A DNA stretch of 64,000 nt from NCBI GenBank assembly GCA_964428355.1, contig CAYRYU010000018.1:17520-81519 (forward strand), given 5' to 3'. The notes beneath the pieces were generated by a model that was given only the letters and a program-made list of their open reading frames with translations, searched no databases and was not told where the DNA came from. Below, piece after piece: positions 15,506-23,872 of the stretch (positions are counted from its first letter, which is position 1; each line of letters opens with the position of its first letter). A program made the position numbers and the translations under genes. Origin of the DNA: CAYRYU01 sp964428355 (GTDB lineage Bacteria; Muiribacteriota; Ozemobacteria; Ozemobacterales; Ozemobacteraceae).

Positions 15506-18477
15506 TCGCGAACCTCACCTCCGGAGACCCCCCCGGGATCTATGAGGAGGATCGTCTGGCTGGTCCAAGGCCCTGTCTGTGAGTATCTTTGGTCGAGAAG
15601 GGAAAAGACCTGTGGACCGAGGCCTTCCGTGGGCGAAGTGTGGGAGTCCCGGAGGAGTTCGTCGAAGTCGGGGCGGGAAAACCGCTCCTCGAGATTCTGT
15701 GGAACCTGGAATAGACCATCCGAAAGGATCAACAACCCATCCGACCGGCTGAGATCTTCTTCCTTCTCGACGTGGCCCTTAAAGGAATTCACGAGGGACC
15801 ACCCTCCGGTCTCAATGTGCCCCTCGGCCATTGGTCGGGTTTTCCTGATCCCGAAACCGACCGCGGGCCCCCGTGAAAAAAGGGAAACCCGCCCCGTCGC
15901 GGGGTGGAAGAACCCCACGACGAAGATGCCTTTCTCCAATGCGGGAAGGAGGGTGGGAAAGAGCCTGGACAGCTGTTGGTAGGTTCCTCGGGGACGTTCA
16001 CCCTGCTCCGAGAGAAGACGGATCGCGGTCTTCAACATTCCCAGGAAGAAGGCGGAAACTATCTTCCCGCCAGGGATTCCCACCATGACGAAACATACAC
16101 GGTCGCCCGAGATCTCGAAGAAATCGAAAAACTCTCCGCCAATGTCCGAGGCGGAGCGGTTCCATCCCTGCAGCGTCCACCCTTCCCGCGATATCGGGCG
16201 GGGTGGAAAAAGCTCCTCCTGGATCGATCTGGCGACCGCCAATTCCTGCCATTCCTGCATGATTCCCCTGATTCCGGTGGCGACCTCTCCCAGGATGTCG
16301 CTCGATCCGACTTCAAAGGTAGCCTGGAATCGTGATTCGTTCAGGAGCTTGATTCCCTGGGAAAGCCCCTCCAAAGGTTTCAGAAGGATTCCGGAGCAGA
16401 GAAGACCGAGCGACCAGGCGAAGAAAAGACTCAGGATCGCGAACAGCCGGAAGTCCCTTCCGAGTTCCTGGATTTCGTTCTGGATGGGTTTCAAAGGAGT
16501 CGCAAGGAAAAGGTTGTGATCGGGGAAGTTCTTTCCCGGAATTCCCGTCATGATGACGTTCTGTCCTCGATGCCGGCCGGTTTTCGAGCACGAAGCCCCG
16601 GTCTGGGTGACCAGGTCGTTGAGGTCACGGAGATCCTCTTCCCTCGAAGGTTCCGGCACGATCTCTCCCCGCTTCGATCCATCCTTGGGAAGGACGCTGA
16701 TCCGGAACGAGAACGGATCACGGAAGGAGTGGCAGAGCAACTCCTGCTGCCGGTTCAAAAAGAACTCACGTTCCAGGGAAAGGTTTTCGTGCAAGGCGAT
16801 GAAGGTCCCAAGAGATTTGCCCGCGGGATCCTCCAGCAGGTCGAAAAACGCCCAGAAAGTCCGCTTGTCGACCTCATACAGCTTCAACTCCCCCTGAAAC
16901 TGGATCGATTGGTTTGCGAGAAACCCGACCAGGATCCGGTTGAGTTGGAAATCCCCGAGGCCTTGGGCGGGGTTCCTCCTTCCAAGGGATTTCTTCCTGG
17001 TTATGACCTCCTCCCCGACCTGTTTGAAAAGCGCTTCGAAATCCTCCCCGAAGACCCTTTTCATATCCGACGGGCTCGCAAAATGGCGGAAGAGCGTCTG
17101 CCCGGAGGAGTCTTGCAAGACAACCGAAATCTCCCTGGGAAGTTTCCTGAACGACTCCAAGCCTGCCAGCCGCGACTTCGGGTCGTTCCAGTTCTCTCGG
17201 ACGCCCGAGATGATCTGCCGGAAGTATTTCGATTTCGAAAAGATCAGGCCGAGGAAATCCCCGTCGAGTTTCCCGAGGATTTCCTCCGACTGCTTTACCC
17301 GCTCCCGGATGAGGGATCTTTCGCGCTTTTCCTGGTAGGAACGAGCGAAACCGAGCATGACAGCCATCGAGCCGAGGGTCGCAAGGGAGATCAGAATGAT
17401 GACCTGGGAGCGTAGCGGGATCATCCGCTTGTCTCCTTCGCGCTGTATCCAGGTCAGCAGAGTCAGAAGCGCTCCTGCCAGAACGATCCATGGAATGGGT
17501 GTGAACATCCACCCCGGAAGGCTGGAGGTTCCCGGGAAAAGTCTTGCCGGAAAGCCATTCGTCCCGACAATGCGCGGAAGTTCCTCATCGGTGAAAGGGG
17601 ATTCCGGAAGCCTGACTGAGCCATATAAGAGGAACCGGCTGCTTTCAAGGAGCGAGTGGAAAAATCGCCCCCTGGCCAGGAAACCGGGGTTGAGTCTGGG
17701 AGAAACGAGGATCTTTCTCACTTCCGGGGCCAGGGGAAAGTTTGCGCCCAACCCCCGGTCAGGGAACTTCCTCCCCAGATCGATCACGCCGAACTCGAAC
17801 AAAGGTCCCGCCAGCTCCTGGATTCTCTTCAGTGCCTTCCTGTGGAAGAGATCCAGGTCGATCTTTCGGGAGTCCATGAGGACGAGAAGAAATCTCTTCC
17901 TCCCGGAGCGGGTCTTGAAGGGGAAGACACCCCCCAATCGCCCTTCTGGACCCGGAACGATCTGGACGAGCTTCCCGGGATTCAGGGCCAGGAGGTTGGT
18001 CGCTTTCTCGTTTCCCCAAAAGGATTCCAGAAGTCTTCCATCCTTTCGGGAGATCCGATAACCATTTTTGGACGCCACTTTTCGAAGGACGTCCAAGGCA
18101 AGCTGGGAGGTGAAAACGAGGTCCTTTTTTTCTCCCGGAAGGAAAAGACGCCTTCCGTTGTCCGAAAAGGCGAACACCCTTGTCGAACCTGCAGGGAACC
18201 CGCCAAGGATGGCGGTGGGGTCCTCCCCCCATTTCAGAGCCCGGGTCAATCTCCTGATGAGGCTCTGAAAATGGGAAACTGGTTCCCCCATCCTCTGGAA
18301 ATGGGCGAGGATCTTCTGGAGATCCTCCTTCCGCTTTGAAACCTCCGATTCCCATCTTCCCGTCCGGTTTTCCCTGGCCAGGAAAAAGAGGCCCGCAAGG
18401 GGGAATGCAAGGAGGATGGTGGTCAGTATCAGGCGGCGGAATGGCAAATCCATCCCGGAAATTCTACCATGAAGCAT
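15502..18477 (-). CDS. Degenerate paralogue of the SpoIIE/PP2C membrane sensor
   Basis: 991 residues with the same plan as its neighbour: N-terminal helix, extracytoplasmic domain, paired helices near residues 325-380, a second external domain, a helix near 690-715, a HAMP-like linker, and a PP2C-like C-terminal domain. The catalytic positions have changed. GGDYFD is GGEFFD, GDVTGHG is VGIPGGK (metal-binding Asp lost), and the final DDAT is SQTI; only SDGL remains. It is therefore probably a pseudophosphatase that senses a signal or regulates the active partner encoded directly downstream. The start used is ATG at 18477; a second ATG at 18453 also precedes the membrane helix. No promoter was recognised. 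Confidence 0.8.
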   Translation of the reverse strand: MLHGRISGMDLPFRRLILTTILLAFPLAGLFFLARENRTGRWESEVSKRKEDLQKILAHFQRMGEPVSHFQSLIRRLTRALKWGEDPTAILGGFPAGSTRVFAFSDNGRRLFLPGEKKDLVFTSQLALDVLRKVASKNGYRISRKDGRLLESFWGNEKATNLLALNPGKLVQIVPGPEGRLGGVFPFKTRSGRKRFLLVLMDSRKIDLDLFHRKALKRIQELAGPLFEFGVIDLGRKFPDRGLGANFPLAPEVRKILVSPRLNPGFLARGRFFHSLLESSRFLLYGSVRLPESPFTDEELPRIVGTNGFPARLFPGTSSLPGWMFTPIPWIVLAGALLTLLTWIQREGDKRMIPLRSQVIILISLATLGSMAVMLGFARSYQEKRERSLIRERVKQSEEILGKLDGDFLGLIFSKSKYFRQIISGVRENWNDPKSRLAGLESFRKLPREISVVLQDSSGQTLFRHFASPSDMKRVFGEDFEALFKQVGEEVITRKKSLGRRNPAQGLGDFQLNRILVGFLANQSIQFQGELKLYEVDKRTFWAFFDLLEDPAGKSLGTFIALHENLSLEREFFLNRQQELLCHSFRDPFSFRISVLPKDGSKRGEIVPEPSREEDLRDLNDLVTQTGASCSKTGRHRGQNVIMTGIPGKNFPDHNLFLATPLKPIQNEIQELGRDFRLFAILSLFFAWSLGLLCSGILLKPLEGLSQGIKLLNESRFQATFEVGSSDILGEVATGIRGIMQEWQELAVARSIQEELFPPRPISREGWTLQGWNRSASDIGGEFFDFFEISGDRVCFVMVGIPGGKIVSAFFLGMLKTAIRLLSEQGERPRGTYQQLSRLFPTLLPALEKGIFVVGFFHPATGRVSLFSRGPAVGFGIRKTRPMAEGHIETGGWSLVNSFKGHVEKEEDLSRSDGLLILSDGLFQVPQNLEERFSRPDFDELLRDSHTSPTEGLGPQVFSLLDQRYSQTGPWTSQTILLIDPGGVSGGEVRE

Positions 18478-18574
18478 CCGGGGATTCGTTCAGGCAAGAG
18501 ACCGTTCGGGTGCTTGCCGAAAGATCTGGCCCGGAGCCCGGCTTCCCTCGAAAACTTCCGCTTTGGGTTCCGGA

Positions 18575-20011
18575 TCAGGGGAATTCGGTGGTATTCACCT
18601 CCCGATATTCGACTCCACCGAAAATGCGGTCTCTGATGAAAGCGTAACGATCGGGGTGGGTTTCCTTCATGCGGGGACCGTTAGCCCAGTAGGCCGCGAC
18701 CGAATCAGCCATGTCTTCAGCGGGTTGGGAGTTACCGTAATCGGAGACGGAGGAGGTTTTCGGCTTACCGTCTCTCCAAAATGTCTCTGCCCAGAGGTTT
18801 TCCGCGGCAGGGTAATCATCTCCCTGGAAACCATGGGTCATCTCGTGAACGAGAATGGCCTTGAAGTAGCCCAACCCAAAGGGGGCGTAATCTGCCATGT
18901 AGATGGTGTCGGAACTCGGGTCGTGAAGCCCATCGATTTTCCCGGCGGGCCACTTGATATCTTCAACCCGTTGCACGTTCCGAGTGCACTTTCGGAAGGG
19001 CCCGGGGAGGCTTTCCAGAGTGTCCTGGACGGCTTCCACCTCATCCTGGGTCCATTCTTTCTTCGTAACGGCGGTGCCCTGTCCTATTTCCTTGGTCTTT
19101 CCGTCAGCCAGTTTGATGCCAAACTTGCTTTGGATCTCCCTCACTTCCCTCTCGATGGGCGTTACTGGGGGTTCCTCGGGGGTCGGAGTGGGTGTGGGAG
19201 TCGGCGTGATGGTTGGAGAAGGAGTGGGCGTGGGAGACGGCGTAGGGGTTGGAGAAGGTGTGGGCGTGGGAGATGGGGTCGGCGTCGGCGTTGGAGAGGG
19301 AGAAGGGGTAGGGGTGGGAGAACTGGTTGGAACTGGAGCCGCCGTCGGAGTGGGTGGTTCGGGCGAAGGAACGGGTTCCTCGGGAACGGGTTCCTCGGGA
19401 GCGGTGAGAACCGCGAGATAATCGTTGTAAGCGGTCGTGTAGTCCGAAAAAGCTTGATCGATCAGTGATTTGTCTGCCCCTGTCGTCACGAGCGTCGAAT
19501 ACCTGCCCAACGCCTCGGCATACCGGGCATTGGCCTGGGCGATTTTCTCCGGTTTGGTACTTCGGGCTTTGGGAGGACCTTCCATTTCGACGTTTTCCGT
19601 TGTCGATGCAGGGTTGTCCGGATTGGTGTCGAACGATTCCGGAAGGGCCCCGAGTGGCGGGGGATCTGGAGGGTTTTCCTCCGGTGGCGGGGTTTGACCC
19701 CAGGGAGCTTCTCCGGGTTTTCTCTGGGGATCCTCTTCTGAAGCTGAAGATGAAGCAGGAAGCGATTTTCCCTCGTCGAAGGAGCTCGTTCCCTCGTCCC
19801 ATTGGACTCCTGGCATTCCGCCCTTTTCAAAAGCATCTTTCACTGCGTCCGGGATTTCCCTGAGGAGGCTATCCCGAGAAATTCCCGTATCTCCAGCGGT
19901 TTCCTGCGAAAAAGCGATGAAGCCGGCGAACTTGCCTCCTCCTCCGATTGAAAGGAAGAGGACGAAGACTCCGAGAAGGCAAAGAACTTCAGCTGGTCCT
20001 GATTTTCTCAT
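18575..20011 (-). CDS. Secreted protein with Pro-Thr linker and HExxH metallopeptidase-like domain
   Basis: 478 residues from the ATG at 20011, chosen for the GAGGTAAAAGG just upstream. An N-terminal hydrophobic segment (VLCLLGVFVLFLSIGG) serves as a signal or anchor. The middle is disordered, and at about 19175-19340 carries a long run of Pro-Thr/Pro-Ser pairs. The C-terminal part contains VHEMTH (H389, E390, H393), a gluzincin-type zinc site, followed by further acidic residues (ENLWAETFW) that could give the third ligand. The substrate is unknown. It lies downstream of, and in the same direction as, the ECF-controlled genes; no ECF-type promoter was found directly before it. Other zinc hydrolases with HExxH are possible. 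Confidence 0.7.
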   Translation of the reverse strand: MRKSGPAEVLCLLGVFVLFLSIGGGGKFAGFIAFSQETAGDTGISRDSLLREIPDAVKDAFEKGGMPGVQWDEGTSSFDEGKSLPASSSASEEDPQRKPGEAPWGQTPPPEENPPDPPPLGALPESFDTNPDNPASTTENVEMEGPPKARSTKPEKIAQANARYAEALGRYSTLVTTGADKSLIDQAFSDYTTAYNDYLAVLTAPEEPVPEEPVPSPEPPTPTAAPVPTSSPTPTPSPSPTPTPTPSPTPTPSPTPTPSPTPTPSPTITPTPTPTPTPEEPPVTPIEREVREIQSKFGIKLADGKTKEIGQGTAVTKKEWTQDEVEAVQDTLESLPGPFRKCTRNVQRVEDIKWPAGKIDGLHDPSSDTIYMADYAPFGLGYFKAILVHEMTHGFQGDDYPAAENLWAETFWRDGKPKTSSVSDYGNSQPAEDMADSVAAYWANGPRMKETHPDRYAFIRDRIFGGVEYREVNTTEFP

Positions 20012-20115
20012 CCTTTTACCTCGATTAAAACGGCGTTCCGGTTCGAACAAGTTGTCGCAACGGGCTCCATCGAAGATGGCGGGCCCTTTCCCTCAAGCTA
20101 ATGATACCAAATCCG

Positions 20116-20901
20116 TCAGAATTCATCATCAGGCCTGGGGACGATGGGATGGTCGGCCATCTTCTTTTTCCCCGGGGAAACCTTGTCCAATGCCCGGTCG
20201 GTGGCAAGCTGCATAAGGTCTCTCAGGTCAGCGGGAACAGGGTTTGGGAGGACGTAGGTGAATTTTCCGGGAACCCCACTCCCCGTTCCGGAATAACCTT
20301 TTGCCTTCAATAGTGACTCCACTTCGGAGTTGAATTGAAGGAAGAAGTCCAGTTCGGCTTTTTCCTTGGCCGTCAGAGGCTTTTCACCGGTCCTTGAGAC
20401 GTCCCGGACGGAGGAATTGAGGTTCAGTGCCCAGTGTTCCGAATCTCCGGGAATTTCATCATCGCTCCAGGAACACGAATCGGGGATGGCCGTTGCCCTG
20501 TCGACAGCGGTTTGGACCAACTCCTTCATGTCGTTTGGCATGGTGGAGTTGATGAATCGGTAGGAATACTTATATGGGACTGCACTGCAGGCGACGGTGA
20601 AGCCGCGCGCTTTGAGGATGGTCTCGATCTGTGCCTGGACCTTGAAGAAAAAGGCCAGTTCGGCTTTCTCCTTTTCTGTGTGTGGAGGGTCTCCGCCCAT
20701 TGTTCCGTCGGGGTTCGTCCAGGCACATCCACCGGCATCCCGGACTCCCGCGTTCAGGGTCATGAACCACGACCCCGGGTATTTCGGGTCGGTCTCGGCG
20801 CTCCAACTGAAATCGGCCCAGGATCCCGAAGAAGTGACGAAGAAGAGTAGCAGGGACATTGCGATAGGTATCTTGATATCCCGCATTCTATGCAACTTCA
20901 T
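20116..20901 (-). CDS. Secreted protein of two tandem homologous modules, unknown function
   Basis: 261 residues from the ATG at 20901, which is preceded by an excellent GGAGGGG site. A signal peptide (IPIAMSLLLFFVTSSGSWA) is followed by two modules of about 100 residues that clearly repeat: each has WxxxLNxxVRD, then EKAEL(A/D)FF, then (I/V)E(T/S)(I/L)LKA(R/K)G(F/Y), then Y(R/V)xxxxxxxDxxxL(V/M)Q and ATDRAL or a close variant. I do not recognise the family. An ECF-type promoter lies 41 nt upstream of the start, so it is probably co-regulated with the pseudopilin operon and the coiled-coil protein encoded upstream. Confidence 0.75.
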   Translation of the reverse strand: MKLHRMRDIKIPIAMSLLLFFVTSSGSWADFSWSAETDPKYPGSWFMTLNAGVRDAGGCAWTNPDGTMGGDPPHTEKEKAELAFFFKVQAQIETILKARGFTVACSAVPYKYSYRFINSTMPNDMKELVQTAVDRATAIPDSCSWSDDEIPGDSEHWALNLNSSVRDVSRTGEKPLTAKEKAELDFFLQFNSEVESLLKAKGYSGTGSGVPGKFTYVLPNPVPADLRDLMQLATDRALDKVSPGKKKMADHPIVPRPDDEF

Positions 20902-20942
20902 GTTTCCCCTCCATCTCCCGGTTTTCGCTCGGTCATTGTAGC

Positions 20943-20967
20943 TACGAACGAACCGGAAAAAAGTTAC
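20943..20967 (-). promoter_or_regulatory. ECF-type promoter before the two-module secreted protein gene
   Basis: On the minus strand: GTAAC, a 15-nt spacer, then TCGTA, inside the longer shared context GGTAAC...GTTCGTAGC. It is nearly identical to the site at 22592-22616. Confidence 0.75.
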
Positions 20968-20988
20968 CGGCTGATTTTCTGCACATGG

Positions 20989-21017
20989 AAAAAAAAGGGC
21001 AGGCAACCTGCCTGCCC
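20989..21017 (-). terminator. Terminator after the coiled-coil/Gly-rich protein gene
   Basis: On the minus strand a hairpin, GGGCAGGCAGG pairing with CCTGCCTGCCC-type sequence, is followed by eight T residues. It lies 38 nt past the stop codon. Confidence 0.85.
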
Positions 21018-21054
21018 CTATCGAGAAATCCCGAAGGATCTGAGTTTACAGCGC

Positions 21055-22548
21055 CTATTCCGAATCGGGAGAGGGAACAAACCCGCTGTTGGCGCCCTGT
21101 TCGCTCCCCGATCCGCCGGAGATCGGCTGTGAAAGCAGGGAAGGAGTCTGGGTCGCGATTCCACCCAGAGTGGTAGTTCCGGTTGCAGTCACGGTTGCAG
21201 TTCCCGAAGCTGTAGTGGTTTCCGGAGGTGTCGTTGGATTGACCGGAGTGGTGGGATTCGTGGGATTCGTAGGGGTATTGGCCTTGTTCAGTCCCTGCAA
21301 AAGCTTCTGGAAGATCTCTAGCAGCTTGTTGAAGAAGTTCTTCATATCGTTTCCGCCGCCACCACCGCCGTTTCCGCCCCCAGTTCCACGGCCTCCGCCG
21401 GTTCCCTTACCGCCGCCAGTTCCACGGTCACCTCCTCCTGTATCTCCGTCACCAATGTTTCCGTTACCCTTTCCTCCCGTCTTTCCCCCAGTCTTTCCGC
21501 CAGTCTTTCCGCCAGTCTTTCCGCCGGTTTTCCCACCGGTTTTTCCGCCCGTCTTTCCACCGGTTTTCTGACTGGTCAGTTTGTCCAGTTTTTTTTGGTT
21601 TTCGTCTATCTTCTTCTGTGTTTCATCTATCTTCTTTTGGGTTTCATCAATCTTCTTCTGTGTTTCGTCGATTTTCTTCTGGGTCTCTTCGATTTTCTTC
21701 TGGTCTTCATCGATCTTCTTCTGGGTCTCCTCGATCTTTTTGTCGAGTTCCTTAATCTTCTCCTCGGTCTCCTTGATCTTCTTTTCGGCCTCCTCGATCT
21801 TTTTCTCGGCCTCTTTCTTCTCTTCCTCGCTCTTTGCCTCACTCTTCTCTTTTTCTGCCTTTTCCTTGTCCTCTTCAGCCTTCTTCTTTTCGTCTTCTGA
21901 ATCCTTCTTTTCTGCTTCCGTATCTTTCTTTTCGTTTTCCGCGACTTCCTTGTCCTTTTCAGCTTCTTCCTTATCAGCTTCCACCTTGTCCTTTTCGGCT
22001 TCAGTTTCGGCCTTTTCGGTTTCCACCTCAGCCACTTCCTCTTTTGCTGCGTCCTGCTCCTTCTGGGTCTTTTCCTCTTCAAGTTCTATCTGTTCCAGTT
22101 CCTCTTCCTGTGGAGTATCCTCCGACACTTTCTCGGTTTCCTTCTGGTCGTCCTCGGAGATTCCTTCGTCAGTCTTGTCCTCCCCGTAGACTTCGTCTTC
22201 CGAAGTCTTGGTTTCGGTTTCTGTGACGGTTTCGGTGTCGGTGTCAGTGACGGCTTCGGTTTCGGTGACGGGGGTTTCTACCTCCGGCGTTTCCTCCCCG
22301 TAGATGTTTCCTGGAGGCACTTCTCCACCATAGGAAGTGTCCTCGGTCGGGTAACCGCCGTAAATATCATCGTCTGAAGGGCTGACGTCGTAAGTGTCGT
22401 TCCCGAACGTTCTGTCATCCGTATATCCGCCCGCGCTTGTGTCATCTGTAAACCCGATCCCGCCTATGTCATCGTCCTCCCCTATGGCGACCAGGGGTAT
22501 CGAGAGCACGAAGAAGAGGACCAGCTGGATGCTTATAAGACGTTTCAT
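21055..22548 (-). CDS. Exported low-complexity protein: acidic N-part, EK coiled coil, TGGK and Gly-rich repeats
   Basis: 497 residues. The start is well supported by AAGGAGG nearby. A signal peptide (SIQLVLFFVLSIPLVAIG) is followed by an Asp/Gly/Tyr-rich stretch, an acidic Glu/Thr/Val region, a long Glu/Lys coiled coil that ends in near-perfect seven-residue repeats of KKIDETQ, about eight copies of TGGK, a Gly-rich GTGGG region, an amphipathic segment (NFFNKLLEIFQKLLQG) and a Thr/Pro-rich tail. It looks like a fibrous or surface protein. It has its own ECF-type promoter and lies directly downstream of the pseudopilin operon, which could export or anchor it. No enzyme domain is visible. Confidence 0.75.
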   Translation of the reverse strand: MKRLISIQLVLFFVLSIPLVAIGEDDDIGGIGFTDDTSAGGYTDDRTFGNDTYDVSPSDDDIYGGYPTEDTSYGGEVPPGNIYGEETPEVETPVTETEAVTDTDTETVTETETKTSEDEVYGEDKTDEGISEDDQKETEKVSEDTPQEEELEQIELEEEKTQKEQDAAKEEVAEVETEKAETEAEKDKVEADKEEAEKDKEVAENEKKDTEAEKKDSEDEKKKAEEDKEKAEKEKSEAKSEEEKKEAEKKIEEAEKKIKETEEKIKELDKKIEETQKKIDEDQKKIEETQKKIDETQKKIDETQKKIDETQKKIDENQKKLDKLTSQKTGGKTGGKTGGKTGGKTGGKTGGKTGGKTGGKGNGNIGDGDTGGGDRGTGGGKGTGGGRGTGGGNGGGGGGNDMKNFFNKLLEIFQKLLQGLNKANTPTNPTNPTTPVNPTTPPETTTASGTATVTATGTTTLGGIATQTPSLLSQPISGGSGSEQGANSGFVPSPDSE

Positions 22549-22591
22549 TCGAATCCTCCTTAAGCCTCGGTTTTTCCTTCACCACCAAAGC

Positions 22592-22616
22592 TACGAACGA
22601 ACCGGAGAATTGTTAC
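22592..22616 (-). promoter_or_regulatory. ECF-type promoter before the coiled-coil protein gene
   Basis: Minus-strand GTAAC, a 15-nt spacer, TCGTA. It lies between the last pseudopilin gene and the start at 22548. Confidence 0.8.
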
Positions 22617-22655
22617 CTCATCGGGGAAAAAATAGCCTTGTGCTCCAAAACCCCT

Positions 22656-23426
22656 TCAGGGAGCGGAGATGCCGGTGTGCCAATTGGGGTTGAAACCGTC
22701 CCGGTTGACGAGCTTCTCGAAAAACCCGGGGATGACGACCCAGAAGTAATCCGCAATCGCGGCATCGACCGGACGGCGGACATCCGATCCGGCGGTGGGC
22801 ACTTCAAGTGAGGCCCTTCCCTTCGAGGAGTCCAGCAGCTGCAAGTTGATCCAAAAGCCCTGGACGGTCTTTCCTTCGCCCTGGATCTCGTATGGAACGA
22901 TCTGGAAGCCAACCACACGATCGCTCAAAACCCTTGAACGCGACGGCTCGGACGAGATCCCCGGGTTCGCAGGGTTGAAAAACTCCGTTCGCGTGATGCA
23001 AAACAAAGGGGAATCGGGTTTCCGGCCCGAAATGGAATACCTGATCCTGTTGGCCCGGGTGAAGGCGGTCCCGGAATCCCCGCATGGGACGGCATCCTTG
23101 ACCTTTCCAGGAAGAGGGAAGGAAAGGAACTCGTATTCGCAGGAGGGAAAATCACCTCGCCGTACAAGGATGTCTGTGAAATCGGGGGTGAACTTCTTCC
23201 CCGTCATCTCCAGGCATGCATTCTTGAGGTCGTTGTCGACCTGGCGGAGAATCCGTCCGGCCTCGAGAGTCACCTCGGTTTGGAGGATTCCTCTCAGGGA
23301 GGCCCGAACACCCCAACGGACAAGGAAGAAAGCCATGTTGGCGAGAATCAGGAACAGGCCGACGCAAACGAGAATCTCGACGAGGGTGATTCCAGCCCGC
23401 GGTCTACCTGATGTCCCTGCCGTCAT
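22656..23426 (-). CDS. PilW-like pseudopilin
   Basis: 256 residues. The N terminus has a short basic leader, then RAGITLVEILVCVGLFLILANMA, which matches a type III (prepilin) signal: cleavage after Gly, with Glu at position 5 of the mature chain. The rest is a soluble minor-pilin-type domain. Its start overlaps the stop of the PilV-like gene by 4 bp. A clear paralogue is at 63336-64000: both contain RILRxVxxDLxxAC and both end with NFNPNWxTxIS-type sequence. Minor pseudopilins initiate or cap a pilus-like fibre at the inner membrane. Confidence 0.8.
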   Translation of the reverse strand: MTAGTSGRPRAGITLVEILVCVGLFLILANMAFFLVRWGVRASLRGILQTEVTLEAGRILRQVDNDLKNACLEMTGKKFTPDFTDILVRRGDFPSCEYEFLSFPLPGKVKDAVPCGDSGTAFTRANRIRYSISGRKPDSPLFCITRTEFFNPANPGISSEPSRSRVLSDRVVGFQIVPYEIQGEGKTVQGFWINLQLLDSSKGRASLEVPTAGSDVRRPVDAAIADYFWVVIPGFFEKLVNRDGFNPNWHTGISAP

Positions 23427-23872
23427 TCCGACTCCACGAAGGTGGCTTCAAGGGCGACTTCATCCCTCCGGAACCAGGGGAGAACCCAGCCCTCCTCGGC
23501 GGGAAGAATCGTCACCCTGACCGTTAGAGCCTTGAGCCCATCTTTTTCGAGAGGCCTGAAGGAAATGTGCCGGACGAATGCGGTCGCATCCTTGGGATAC
23601 TGCTCGATGCCCAGATTGGCATCGGAAACGATCGAGAATCCGAGGGGGTATTTCGGAAGGGGATGCTTTTCATACTCCCGGAGCCAATGGTAACCGAATG
23701 CGCGGAAGACCTCGATGGGCTCGCGGGCGAGAGCGAGGGCGAGGAACTCGAAGTAGGAATCCATGGTCCCCCGGTTGGCGAACCCGATCAGTGTGAATAC
23801 CGATGCGGACATGACCGCCAGAAGCAGGATGGCGATGGTTATCTCGACAACCGAAAACCCGCGATCATTCAT
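23423..23872 (-). CDS. PilV-like pseudopilin
   Basis: 149 residues from the ATG at 23872. Starting there gives MNDRGFSVVEITIAILLLAVMS, a textbook prepilin N terminus with RG/FSVVE cleavage. A longer frame upstream only adds residues within the previous gene. It overlaps the PilX-like gene by 8 bp and the PilW-like gene by 4 bp, so translational coupling is likely. The C-terminal head domain is short and was not assigned. Confidence 0.8.
   Translation of the reverse strand: MNDRGFSVVEITIAILLLAVMSASVFTLIGFANRGTMDSYFEFLALALAREPIEVFRAFGYHWLREYEKHPLPKYPLGFSIVSDANLGIEQYPKDATAFVRHISFRPLEKDGLKALTVRVTILPAEEGWVLPWFRRDEVALEATFVESE

Noticed and set aside
19170..19345. CRISPR-like or satellite array
   Set aside because: The short repeats are codons for Pro-Thr and Pro-Ser pairs in one reading frame, with no spacers.
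20012..20115. A further ECF promoter before the metallopeptidase gene
   Set aside because: GTTCGAACAAG resembles the motif in part, but no GTAAC lies at the right distance.
21470..21720. CRISPR-like array in the coiled-coil gene
   Set aside because: The 12-nt and 21-nt repeats encode TGGK and KKIDETQ units in frame; there are no unique spacers.
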